From: Ulva prolifera
Taxonomy: Eukaryota; Chlorophyta; Ulvophyceae; Ulvales; Ulvaceae
DNA: 64,000 bases
Assembly: GCA_023078555.1 (NCBI GenBank)
Contig: CM041202.1
Span: 2,600,022-2,664,021 of the forward strand
Direction: 5' to 3'
Shown here: positions 42,446 through 53,700 of the stretch, one piece after another
Position numbering within the stretch: position 1 is the stretch's first letter
Layout: the number at the start of each line of letters is the position of its first letter
Notes under the pieces: generated by a model
What the model saw: the letters and a program-made list of their open reading frames with translations, nothing else
What the model was told of the DNA's origin: nothing
The model's database searches: none
Made by a program: the position numbers and the translations under genes

Positions 42446-43893
42446 TCCGCCGTGGTGCCTGCACACGCTATGCAGCCAGGTTCCACCAGCAGAGATGGCC
42501 ACCAGCAGATTGATTGACAGTCTGTTGTGGAGCCAGCAATGCATGCGCATGCGATAACAGTCCGATGTAAATGGGCCTCGTGCTACACATTGCTGCAGCC
42601 ACATCTGCTGCAACAATCTGCCCGCTAGCTGGAGCGTGCCTCTCGCGGGGGATGAAGCGCGGCCCACCGCGTTCGCGCCGCCCAAGCCTGGCAGCCACCC
42701 CTCTGCGCAGCTGCCTGTCTAGAGGGGCATGCCCCCAGCCCTCGCCAGGCGAGCCGGAGTCGACGGGCGAGGGCTCTGGCACTGTGCAATCCACGTGCGT
42801 GCATCGCACGAAACTGTCGCGTGCACCACGTGATCACACGTGAGTAGACGCACATGCATGCCATGCATGCATGCCCACCCACAGCATTGACAATCCTTTC
42901 TCCAGAGAAAGGACTCGGCAAGAAGACCAGGGCAACACGAGCGGACTGCCGCCAAGGCGGCTCCGTGTCACAGGCGCCGTCACCGGCCGCGGGGCATCGT
43001 GAATGCCGGCCAGCAGTTCCGCCGCTTCGACCAGGTACTTGCCCTACTCATCATGCATGGCCGCCTTACGCTCTTCGACACCAGCAGGCCAGGGCGCCGA
43101 CTTGCTTGGCGGCGTGACCACACGATGAGCCGCAGCCGCTGCAGCTTCCATCGTCAGCAGTTTCAATGAGGTCGAGCCGCCAGCAGACACCGCTTGCATC
43201 GGCAAAGATGATCTCGGTGGTGCACTAGACCAACAGGGGACCTTCTTTTCTTCAAGTTGTCTGCCTGCTACGCCGGCAATCGTCTGCAGCCTCCATCTCG
43301 CAGCCGGAGGGCGTACCACGATTGCGGACTTGAGCCCCACCAGTCAGTCCACAACTGTGTTCTGGCACCCGGGCGGATGCAAGTGCGGCCAGCCGCGCGG
43401 CCAGCGGTGTTGCGCTTGTGAGCCATTGTGCTCTGCTATATACTATAGTATGTACATCCCCGCATCTAAACAGTGTGAACAGTGTGAGGTCTCCCCCCGC
43501 CCCTTTTTTTGTTTATGCACCAGACGCGTTCCCCAATGCGGCTGCCGTTGCGTTGGGCTTGTGAGCGGTCAAGGTGATGCAGACGCAGGCGGCGGCGGCC
43601 GTTCGCGTCCGCTATGGCCGCATTGTCGCGCTCACCAAAAGCAACGGACGCGGTGGGTCGGAGGAAGCGCACGGTGGAGTGCCGCGATGTGTCAGCGCTC
43701 GTGCAGGTGGAGCGTGGGAACTGGGTACGTGTGGTGGGGGGCAGCAATTGCAACTGGAGTGATAGGGGGCAACCAGCACACCAGTCCGTTACTCAACATT
43801 GCAGAGCACCGCTGCCCACATCAAGGCGATGCAGCATTCAATCTGAGGGGCCGACCTTACGTACACGGCACAGCGAGCGGCAGGGGGTTGCCA

Positions 43894-43947
43894 CTGGTGC
43901 CGCTGAGGCGTGCACAGGAGGATCCTCCTGTTCCTCAGCGGCACCAG
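43894..43947. repeat. Nested hairpin: 15-bp arms around a GGATCC palindrome
   Basis: CTGGTGCCGCTGAGG (43894-43908) is the exact reverse complement of CCTCAGCGGCACCAG (43933-43947). Between them AGGAGGATCCTCCT is itself palindromic. Confidence 0.85.
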
Positions 43948-45226
43948 CACTTAATGACATCTTTGCTGGAGCAAAGAGGTCATCGTGGTCATGGTGCTCA
44001 GCTGTAAGCAGCAAGGGCCCTGCGGGGTGCTGCATTGTTGGCTTCTGTGCTGCGTCAGAGGAAGTGCTGTGGATTGGAGCACATGCTGGCAGAGAAGAGC
44101 GGTTGCCAGAGGTGCACCATCCTGGACCACATCATGATGTGATAGGCCACCATGCCCATGGCACAGCAGGTTGACTGCAGTGCACACATGTGAAACGCAG
44201 CAACAGCTATGGGTTCTCGATGAGCACTGCTTAATCCTGTTGAAGAAGTGATTGGCTGCGTAGTTTGCTTGTTTAAGTCGAATAATGTCTTTGCTGCAGG
44301 AAATATTGTTGATTTCTGTAAAACATTGTTGACACCCGAAATGGGGGCTGATGCATACATGGCCTGGCCGTTTGCCTTCAATGCAGCGAGTTCGAAACAC
44401 TGTGGGTTGAGCTGGCTCGGCATGGGAGAGCTCCTAGGCCCTCGGGGCGACGCCGCAGCAAGGTGCCACGCTGCATGAGATGCGGCGTGAGCGGCCTTTC
44501 TGCAACATGATGCTGTCGCTTGTTGTGATCACACTTGCGAAGGTGGGTTTGAATGTCGTGGTCACTTGCCAGAAGTGCGTCCCATCTCCTTCACTTGCAG
44601 TTGCGTCGTTAGATGTTTGTACAGAGGAAACTTCAGTCTCCATGCATGTGGTGTGGAGAGAGCATCGCCTGGTGGAGTGGTCTTGACAGTGTGAAGTAAA
44701 GTACAGTTCACCTGGATTTAATTAAGCCATACCCCCAAGAGGACGTTAACATCTGCGAATGAACGGGAGCAACAGCAGCCTGGCCAGCCACGGTCTTGGC
44801 CAGTTCCTTTAATGAGAGGACGGCCAGAGATCGGAGTTCTCAAGACAGCATTTCGGCTGCCCAGGTATGTGCACCATGGCAGAGCATCTGACTCTGATGC
44901 TCTATGGTGTACTTTACTGTTCTGCTTTGCAATCGCCCGTGCCCGTATTCATCTTCTCTGTAGTATGTAGGTAAAGCTGGATGTACTCAGCCATGCTCTT
45001 ACCGAACATCGACACTTCCAGACAATCGGGACCACATCCGATGAAGTGCTAGGCCACCTCAAGCATCAAGTGCACCTGGGCACACTGTGGCTATTTCTAC
45101 ATCGAAGCGAGATATCTGGACCGGAAAGACAAGGCAGCAGAACAACACGTCTACACTGTTGGCAGCGCATAGAACACCACGGGTGGCCAGGAGTCAGGAA
45201 CAGACGAATGCACAGGTGCAAGGGTG

Positions 45227-45306
45227 CAGGCAGGGAGTACATGTTGCAGCATACTCGAGATTGATCACTTGATCATCAGGCAGGGAGTACATGTTGCAGC
45301 ATACTC
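45227..45306 (+). repeat. Direct duplication of 30 bases, 50-base offset
   Basis: CAGGCAGGGAGTACATGTTG plus CAGCATACTC occurs at 45227-45256 and again at 45277-45306. The spacer contains the TTGATCACTTGATCA palindrome-like sequence. Confidence 0.85.
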
Positions 45307-45925
45307 ACGTTGCTCCGCAGCCAGGCTCTGAGTGACATGCTGCAGTGTCACAGAGGACTCAGCAGTACCACCACGGAGTGATGGACTCCGATTGTGAGCC
45401 CGTCAATGCTGACTCGAGCAGCGATGCTGCAGTACACATCTGTTGTGCGGTGACTGCCGGCAGCGATATTGCGGAGTCACAGGGGAACAGCCGGGCTGCC
45501 TTTTGCTACAACCTCACCACCAAAACGCTACTTCATATGTTATGCACAGCTTTCATCTGTGTAAACTCTGCACCAATCCGCTCGCAAAGGAGCCCTGAAC
45601 ACAGCCACCGCAGCTCAGTAACGTGTTTGGTGGGTAGTTGGTAGGCTGCAGCGCACATTGAGGGGTCAGCTCGCGGATGCTCAGGTGGCACACGTCCAGA
45701 AGGCTGATAATGTTGCTCATTATTGGAAGCAGCTGGCCCCTCCAGAGGCTGAGGGGTACATCTCAGCACCTGCTCCCAGCCACGACGACCCAGTTCAATC
45801 AGGGATTTGGCCAACCTGTGCTCAAAACGACGGACACAGAATGTGGTCGTGAAACATGCGCGTGGCAAGCAGTTGGCGCACGCCTGCATGACGGCGTGCG
45901 CCTGGATGCAGTTGACAAACACCTA

Positions 45926-46372
45926 TCAATTGAATGATATTTCATGCTCATGGCTCCAGCCAATACGTGAACATCGAGGTCCCGGTGTGCCGTCAAAGCA
46001 CCGCACGCGTGGGTCGGACACCCCCCTTCCGATCGCGACAAAGAGGTCATAGGCAAGCCGCCGTCGCGTTAGCTTTGGTAAAGGAATGTATAGAATCAGC
46101 GTTACTGCATTGGCTTTTCCGATAGCATTGCCTTCACTTCTGGCAGGTGCAGCCGGGTTAGTGCAACCGACAAGTAAAGCTCCCCGCCACCAACGTCCGT
46201 CGTTGGAGTCATAGTTGCATATGGTGCAGTTCTTCAGAATTGTCCGCCCATTCGCGCACTTATGGCAGGAGTATCGGCAGGTGCGAGGAGTCGCGCATGC
46301 AGCGACAGCACTGTGGAGCGCCGGTGGCACGGCGCATGGCCGCGAAGTCAGATAGCAGTTGCTGCCAAACAT
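45926..46372 (-). CDS. Hypothetical cysteine-rich protein
   Basis: The family is not recognised. An ATG-started minus-strand frame of 148 codons reads MFGSNCYLTSRPCAVPPAL, followed by a Cys-rich block with pairs CHKC and CTIC. The rest (KANAVTLILYIPLPKLTRRR) has ordinary composition. There is no signal peptide. It could be an unspliced gene or one exon of a longer gene. The spacing of the C-x2-C pairs (about ten residues apart) would suit a small zinc site, but this is speculative. Confidence 0.33.
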   Translation of the reverse strand: MFGSNCYLTSRPCAVPPALHSAVAACATPRTCRYSCHKCANGRTILKNCTICNYDSNDGRWWRGALLVGCTNPAAPARSEGNAIGKANAVTLILYIPLPKLTRRRLAYDLFVAIGRGVSDPRVRCFDGTPGPRCSRIGWSHEHEISFN

Positions 46373-47237
46373 GGAAATGCGAGACAAGCGCAGCAAGGTG
46401 ATTGCCTAGGGCTATCGTCGAGAGGCCGCAGCCCTAGACATCGCAACATGTGCGACCTCGTTGCCTTGGGCGGATCTGATGGTCGGCCGTCGAGCTCCGC
46501 CATTGACGATTGTCATGCTACTCATCCACATTGAGAAATCCGCAAACCCGGCTGGTCATGCTGCAAGGACTGCGACGCTGCCATTTGTGTGCATGGCCCT
46601 GCCGCAGCTAAACAGCAACGTTGCTGCACAATGCACCTGTGAAGCGATGCCTACACACGAGCACCGCATGTGATCAGTCACAGGCAACATTAGACGCGAG
46701 ATTATGCGCAACAGTGCACTTGCGTGCACGGAGGTTAGCTAAACGCAGGAAGGCCCATGCGCTTTATGCATGCGTCCCCACTCAGCCGACTGCAACGTGC
46801 AGCACGCATGAAGCGCCACCCTCAACCTGGTCGAGCAAACGCATCGCGAGGCTTTCCCGTTACCAAACACCATCGCTGTACAATCACGACCTCGTCCAGC
46901 AGGCCGTCGTCGCAGAAAAGACTGTGACGGGCTCGATGGTGCATGCCACGAAGAATTGCACCAGCTCCTGCTTAAGCGGAAGCTTCCACACTGTGTGCGA
47001 GGTTTCAAACAGGTGCTCCATCGGTAAGTCGAGAGCGGCGCTCTGCCATATGCATGAATCCGTGATCGTGCTCTTCCCATGCCGATGTGACCACGGCAAC
47101 GCCTGCTGGCATCAGCACGCTTAAAACTGAACAGCTCGGGGAAGTTTACTTATTGCCACGTGTGAATCGCAAATAACGTACTATCAAGCGATCATCTTTT
47201 CGGCGTTGCCTCTCCCATCACGCAACTCTTCAACACC
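46373..47237. other. Upstream region of paralogue B
   Basis: Contains a stretch (46978-47067) related to 41834-41936 upstream of the relic copy. Both encode peptides with a C...HTVCE or C...RTVCE core and end near an ATGCATGAATCCGTGA block. No confident gene. Confidence 0.4.
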
Positions 47238-49404
47238 ATGATGTCACTACAGGCTGTCGTAGGACTTGCGGTCGTCTCGCAGGTATTCCTCTTTCCTCAT
47301 ATGCAACTTGAGGCTTGTACTGTACGCCTGACATTCACGCGGCATCGATCCCTGTCGCCGAGCGAGGTTTCTGCAAAAGCGCTTCGTTCATGGTCTTGAT
47401 GTCATCCTCCGCTGTGCAACGGTTCAGATGTCTTGTTTAGGAAACTGCTCATTTGAGCTCTGGGAAACCACGGATTTGCTTCTGTTTGATGTTAATGAGG
47501 ATGCCGATTGCGACATCAGCTTGCTTTTCTTTCGATCGGACGTACGATGACTCACGCGGAGTCGGGCGCGGTCGCGTGAACGGCTATGTGACGCGTAACT
47601 GCGCCAGTGCCGACCCGCACCCGGCCTCGTCTCACCTCAAGTAGACGGTACCTCTGTTGTCTTTGAAAACTCGGAAGCTTGGGCATCGCGTCATTGCCGT
47701 AGCTGCTAGCTGCTAGGCAGCCACGTCCTCACCGCGTGCTTCTGTGCACAGGACTGCATGTTGTTCACCGACCTCTGCATCGATAGGCTTCTGCACTGCT
47801 TCACAAATCCTGTACGGCGTGATGAAGTCCGAATCAATTCCGTTTTCTCGCTTGCGGCATCAGCACCTGGCGCAGTGTTGGGCGAACTATCGATCAAGTC
47901 AAAAACAGCCTGAGACGTTGTCGAGCAGCAAATGTTAACGACACGCACCAATGTCGCAACTTCCTGTAACTCATGGCATTTGCCGAGTTGTCCATTCCTC
48001 CATCTGTGGTCTGTGTGCGTTCAGGCTCTGGCTCTTCCCATGTTCTACGACTCAAACAAGATGGGCTGCACAATTCCTGACCAGGCGTACGGGAGACACA
48101 GCGCGCCTACAGTTGATGAGACGGTGCGTCTATTGTCCTGCTGGCCACTTCCTGGTGTGGCAATACAATGGCCACCGGTACTGAGAATCCTGACCCGGCT
48201 GGACCGCCTCGACAGTTCCCATCCCAGTGAGCAATTTGTAAGTGCATGTCCGCATCCGTCATCTCATTTTAGATTGCCTGTGCTGTCTGTTGGTTCTCAT
48301 GTCTCACCCAGGCTACTCCAGCTCGGCGCCACCATTCCTCTCTCACCAGCGAAAGCATGTCCATGCAGATCACATTCTCGCTGACCGACTCCACTGGTGC
48401 GGCGGTGACCATGTGGGAGCCTGGCATGGAGTACATTCTGGAGATCTCCTCGTATGCTGCGGCCGCAAACGCCTGGATCCATGCCACTACCGGCACGCTT
48501 GCGCCAGATGACGGGTACACTCTCGCTGCATGTGAGGAAGCGGTGTACAGCAGCACCCCTGCACCCGCCCACACGGCCACCTGGACTGCTCCGGCTGAGG
48601 CCGGCTGTGTCACCGTCTCGACGGCCCAGGCGTCTGGCGAAGCGGAAGGCTACAACACCAACATGGTGCGCTGCTGCCACCCCTCACCATCGGTGGCTGG
48701 CCCGTGATCACATACCTGTACTAGCCCCTGCAAGAGAGAAAAATTGATCAGTGTTAGAGTCAGTCGCGGGCCCGTCCACCCCCCGTGGCACCCGGATGCG
48801 CTCGCACCGAGCTGGCACCTCGTTGTCTCAACACTGCCGCAAGGGCAGCAGTTGGCGCAGGGGTGTGTGCCTGTGCTTGTCGCTGGCGTGCTGTGACTCT
48901 GGAACACACCGACTGCTCGTGCCTGTGCTCCAAACGCCACGCAGCTGCTCCGTCGCCACTGCCCGGCGAAGGTGCAGGTTCCTGGTGTCTGCGTACCGCT
49001 GCGCATGCATGCCTCCTGGTCCGCCGCACCGTGACACGTCGCACGTCTGCCACGCCGTAGTGGCAGCTCTCCGTGCATAGAATCCAGTGTTCCTGTTTGT
49101 GCTACTGCCTGACTGTTGATGTGTGTAGGTGGAGCTCTGCTCTGCCGGTGCCACAGCCCCTGCCATGGCACCGATGGCAGGCACACCTATGGCAGTCGCA
49201 CCCATGGCTACCGCCCCCGAGGAGGATGATGGAGTGGAGGATCTTGTTGATGACACCGAAGATTTGGCGGAGGATGGTGCGGATGAGGTGGAGGCCGCCG
49301 CCGATGAGGGTGCGGACGCTGTGGAGGCGTCCGGTGCTGCCGGCACGACTGGCGCGATCGCGACACTCGTCGCCGCGGCTGCGGTGATCGCCGCCGCGGT
49401 GTAG
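47238..49404 (+). CDS. Secreted/surface protein with Reeler-like domain, paralogue B
   Basis: Four exons: 47238-47282, 48025-48123, 48312-48665, 49129-49404; all phase 0, 257 residues. The signal peptide spans exons 1-2 (MMSLQAVVGLAVVSQALAL) with a likely cleavage after ALA. Exon 2 is exactly 33 residues, as in paralogue A, and aligns with it (MFYDSNKMGCTIPDQAYGRH). Exon 3 holds the beta domain: MQITFSLTDSTGAAV, NAWIHATTGTLAP, TATWTAPAEAGCVTVSTAQA. Exon 4 is strongly acidic (EEDDGVEDLVDDTEDLAEDG) and ends with a hydrophobic Ala/Val/Ile segment with no cytoplasmic tail. That fits a GPI signal or a C-terminal anchor. I infer a cell-surface adhesive or wall protein. Its orientation matches paralogue A, about 11 kb away, suggesting tandem or segmental duplication. 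Confidence 0.78.
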
Positions 49405-50919
49405 GGCGGCAGCGCTGCCGCAGGGTGCGGTGTGCCCGTCCGTGGCCGGCGTGCCTGGATGAAACGGAGTGCGGGCCGTGGCGATCGGAGCTGTGTGTGG
49501 TGGAGTGGGGCAGTTGCTCGGGGTGTGTTCGGCGATTTGCCGGGGATGCTGCCTGTGATGTGGGTGTGTTGGGGATGCAGGAGGTGGAGGCGACTGTCCC
49601 TCGTGATGTGAGTGACTATGATGAGCGCCTGGGTCTGCTTGATCTGTTCTCGTGGAGGTGCCAGAGGTAAAGAGTCAGGATGTGGTGAGGTGGAGCATCT
49701 TCACTGCCTGCTGCATCCATGGAGAATCTCTGTGGTGCAACAGGTTGCGTGGGGGGAGTGACGATGGTTTGCAGAAGTGTCTGTAGGATCTGGGCCCTCC
49801 TGTTCATGTTTATGCCAACATCGCCTAGGCTTCGCTCCAAAACAACGCCAGGACGTTGCAAGAATGTAGTCCGTAGAAGGATCCGATTTGCTCAAGGGAG
49901 TAAGCTCATACTTATGTACCGGAGCATTGGTCTCAGTGAAATCATGTGTCTGCGGTGCATCGTGAGGTGGCTGAATGTCTGTATGCGCTTCGTCACAATA
50001 CCAGCTAACACTACTGTATGCGACCTGACGCGCCTTGCACAACAGTGGATAATGCATTGCGGAGCGTCATTAACACCAGGAGAGCGTATATCTTGTGCAT
50101 GCCATTGACTGATGAAAGGCATCACGCAGCGACACCACATGCCTATACCTGAAGTAATTTCTCTCGGTACACATTCAGCGCAGTGGCGCTATAGAATGGA
50201 TGAAATGGAGAGTGGGGTCTGTCTTCTACGGCATCGTGGCTGTGGTGAAGGTCATCAGCAACAACCTGACCTGATCAGGACGAGGCGGTTGACAAGGCAT
50301 TACAGCTTTCGCTGCCCAAGAGGTATGTGGATGCGCCAACATGCGCGCATACAGATGCACAAGCACGCTTGTACCTCCTAACGTACTGCCGGCACTGTGC
50401 CTGTCGTGTCTCCGCGAAGTGGCATGATACACGTGTGTCCGCCAAAGTGCTTTGTAATCGATCACATGCTGCAGATGACCCGTGTACAGGTAGGTGGGAC
50501 TTGGTGTGTGCGTGATAGTGTTCTGTCAGCACCTTGCGATAGTGACGAGTCTCGGACATCGTCAACGTGCAGACGATGACGGACCATCACCAGTTCAGTT
50601 TTCTGGAAAAATAAACTCTGGAACACAGGCATCGTTGTCCCGCAAGATATGTGGACAGTCCTTTGCACGATATCGATCGATCGATGTGCACAAGGTCTGT
50701 GTTGGCGGTAACGGTGCAGCAAAAGCATTTGCGGTGTGCGGCCCTCTGTCATGATGAGACACTCATCGCCTCCGAAGTGTGGAAAAGTCGCCCCCGCACT
50801 ACGTTTCTACGGCACGTGTGTCACGTTACAGCGACTGCGTAGCTGCGGCGAATTGCTGTGCACGAGATCCCAGACGCAAGCGCCACCAGAAAAAAAAAAG
50901 ATTTCATGCCCAAACCACG
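49405..50919. other. Intergenic; overlapping open frames, no call
   Basis: An ATG-started plus frame (49719-50108, 129 codons) and an antisense frame (50057-49701) overlap almost completely, with no motif to choose between them. Confidence 0.35.
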
Positions 50920-53125
50920 CTAAGTCGCGGCTCGGGAGCCGAACAACCCACCCCCAAGCCACCCGCCCGCCTGGCCACCCTCACTCCCAGACCCGCTATC
51001 CATCGGAGCCGACAAGTCGAGCTCCCCACCGGCCGCACCAGGGCCAGCGCCGCCGATGAGGACCTCTGATGGCGGCTTTGGCGCGTCCGCCGGAGGCATG
51101 TCCACGGGGGGCATACCCGTCGGTGGCGGGGCTGTCTGGTTCTGGAGCATCAGGCTCAGGCCCTCAATCGCAGCCTGCAGCAAGGCACACAGTTACAGCA
51201 CTCATACAAAGCACATCAATGTGCACGGCTCACATGAGTCGAGAGACAGTGTGGCATGAAGCCATGCCCTGGTGATGCAGCACAACCAGCACATGCATGC
51301 TGGGCATGCGCAGCAGGCGGGATGTGATGTTTCTGGCTGCATCGGAGGGGTGCAGAGCGAGATCTGCTCTCCCACAATGGCGACTGACGTGCGAGTGCAG
51401 CTCATGCGTACAGCGGTGCGACGCGTGTGGTGGCCAGCCTTCCTTGTGAATGGCTGCAGGTGTGTGGCAGCATATGCGGATGCGAAGCAGAGACGCCGTA
51501 GCCGCTGGGCATAGTCACTGTGCCCCATAGCGGCTGGCAGAGCCCAAGGCATCAAGGCAACAAGGCGCGCGAAAGATTGCCCCAAGGGAGGCGTAGCCCG
51601 TGAGTGCGAAGCCGTGGCTGGCAAGTCCCACAGAGGTGGAAGTGGCGTGTGGTGCGCAAGGTGTGGTCCACAGTGCATGTGCACTGGAGAAAGGAGGCGG
51701 TGCTTGGCAGCCCGTTGTAGCAGCATTCGCACAGAGTCATCGGCCCACAGGGGGCGCGCCGACAGCACAGCAGCGACATGCTGCACTGTCGCTGGGCCAT
51801 ACGGTCATATCGTTCAGCACACGTGCCACGTCCATGACTCTGGCGCCATGTGAGGGGCTCTGGCGCATGTGCAATTGCTTGCATATTATAGACCGAACAG
51901 CAGGAGGACATCTATTGTGTTTGAGGAGCAAAGGCACCTATAATGCCTGCACAAGTGATGCTGATGTGGAAGCCATGTTTCAGCTCCTCGGACAGCCGGA
52001 AGTAGAATAGGACAAAGACATATCAGGACGACCAAGGCGTGATGCTGAATCCTGTGGGATACGGAACATTCGTGATGCGATCTGAAGGCAATGTGATGCG
52101 AGCCGGTCAGCAGCTTGTGTGTGCGTGCGTGTGTGTCAAGGCTGTTGCGGGTGACAAGCAGCGCCTGGGCCGCACGGCGCATGGCACAATGGCCGCAAAG
52201 CTGAGGCAAGAGGAGCGATATTCAGAGCCGGACAGAGCGCTGTCACGACAACAACTCTGGCAGTCTCGCATCAGAAGAGAGCTGCGTAAACACTGCAACA
52301 GGTGAGACGGCCAGCAGGGAGCAGCATCCGTGAGGCTGGAAGGATGCAATAAAAAAAATCAATTCAAGGGGCCTAAGATAACACACCAGGATCACTCCTC
52401 CGAAAACTGCAGATCTCAGGGCTGCATTTGGTCCGAGTCGGGCTGACAGGAAGCCACCTGTCAAAGCGCCGGAAGCAATTGAATTCCAGTGATCCTCTTT
52501 TTGCCTCAAGTAGACAAGACTACAATCAAACGACGCAAACAAGCCCCCCCAAACAGCGAAGCTGCCTCCCATGCGAGGTGACTCCCGCCGAATTGCCTGC
52601 AGGGCCAAGATGGACACATGTGAACCACCTACGGAGCGTTTGGAAGTTGCCAACGTTGTGTTTGTCCTGAAAGTACTAGCAGTCGAGCCTGTAGATGTAC
52701 TGACGGTATCAACAATGTATACGCAGGAAGCAGCTCCGGCGAAAATTTGGCTCGCCCGGGCACTGTGATCACGTAGCAGCTCGACCACACACAAGTAGCG
52801 ACAAGGCAAGCACGAATTGCTGCAAGCATATCAAGATATGTGGTATACAGTTTCTCAATTTGCTGAACGGTCCGGTGGATCTTCCAGGTAGGAGCTCGGT
52901 CGGATGCACGTTCAGACAAGCGTTGCGCAAGCCAGCACACACCTCGAACGCGCTCCTGAACTTGTAGTTCTGCGGTCCCCAGACTAATTGCTTGCACGCA
53001 TGGAAAAGACCCCCGCCGACAGCACCCATGCTGAACGCCCCGCCGAGGTCATCGAGAATTCTGTCAGGACATGGTTCACGGTGATGGTCTACGGGTGGGG
53101 CAGCTCCCCCGGGCTGCTGAGCCAT
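50920..53125 (-). CDS. TIM17: Mitochondrial import inner membrane translocase subunit Tim17
   Basis: A core subunit of the TIM23 complex, which moves presequence proteins across the mitochondrial inner membrane. Exons: 53125-52943, 52596-52387, 51174-50920; both introns phase 0; 215 residues. Exon 1 has [19 protein letters not shown] and [10 protein letters not shown], the conserved Tim17 N-terminus and first membrane helix. Exon 2 has [20 protein letters not shown], the Tim17 signature, followed by [20 protein letters not shown] and SAVFGGVIL. Exon 3 begins [11 protein letters not shown], the end of the fourth helix, which confirms the splice across a 1.2-kb intron. A tail of about 70 residues rich in Pro, Gly, Asp and Ser follows; many Tim17 proteins end sooner. 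The conserved cysteines at the first and second helices are at expected places (EPCP; FDCS). Confidence 0.93.
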
Positions 53126-53700
53126 TGCTGGTCACCAAAGTGGCTGACAGTATGCCGCTGCGATCGACGGAGATTTTGTTGATGTTGTACGAGCGCCGGC
53201 GTCTAGGGCTTTCCGGAGCACGCAACGCAGATCTCGGATTACAAGCTGGCGTAGACAAGGAGACGGAATGGCAAAGACAATGCACCTGATAGCAGGAACT
53301 TGTCCAACTTCGGAGTATCGGACAAGCGTGTCGCGTTTGACGACTGTGGTGGCTACCAGTTGAGCTGCATGGACGTGACTGCCGCTGCAAGGTAAGTGGC
53401 GAGGCATGGACCTGCAGGGCGAAGATGAATTTTCGAAGCCACGAATAATTCATAGTCCAGATGAGAAATGCTGTATCATAGTCACAGTTTGTTCATCTGA
53501 CTGGTGAAACGTGTACTTGCTGATGCCCAGCCATAGTGCTACACAGCGAGTTGTTTTGCGGCTTTCAGCCGATGAGAGGCTGAGAATTCACGATAATAGA
53601 CTACAAGACGTACAGCTTATCAAGCAGGTGGTTTATAAGACGCCCCTTGCAAGAACACACGAGTAACGAGGATCCCAGATTTGTGATCACCGTTCTGCAG
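53126..53700. promoter_or_regulatory. Shared 5' region between TIM17 and the IQ-motif gene
   Basis: The two genes are divergent, so this 575-base gap should hold both promoters and perhaps the first exon of the IQ gene. No TATA box is obvious. AT-rich stretches occur near 53465-53640. Confidence 0.4.

Larger units (their letters stand above)
42446..45925. other. Accessory region without a confident gene
   Basis: Several plausible-looking short frames (for example 43574-43762 and 44480-44686, both plus) lack partner exons or motifs. A hairpin at 43894-43947 and a direct duplication at 45227-45306 are the clear structures. Confidence 0.4.
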
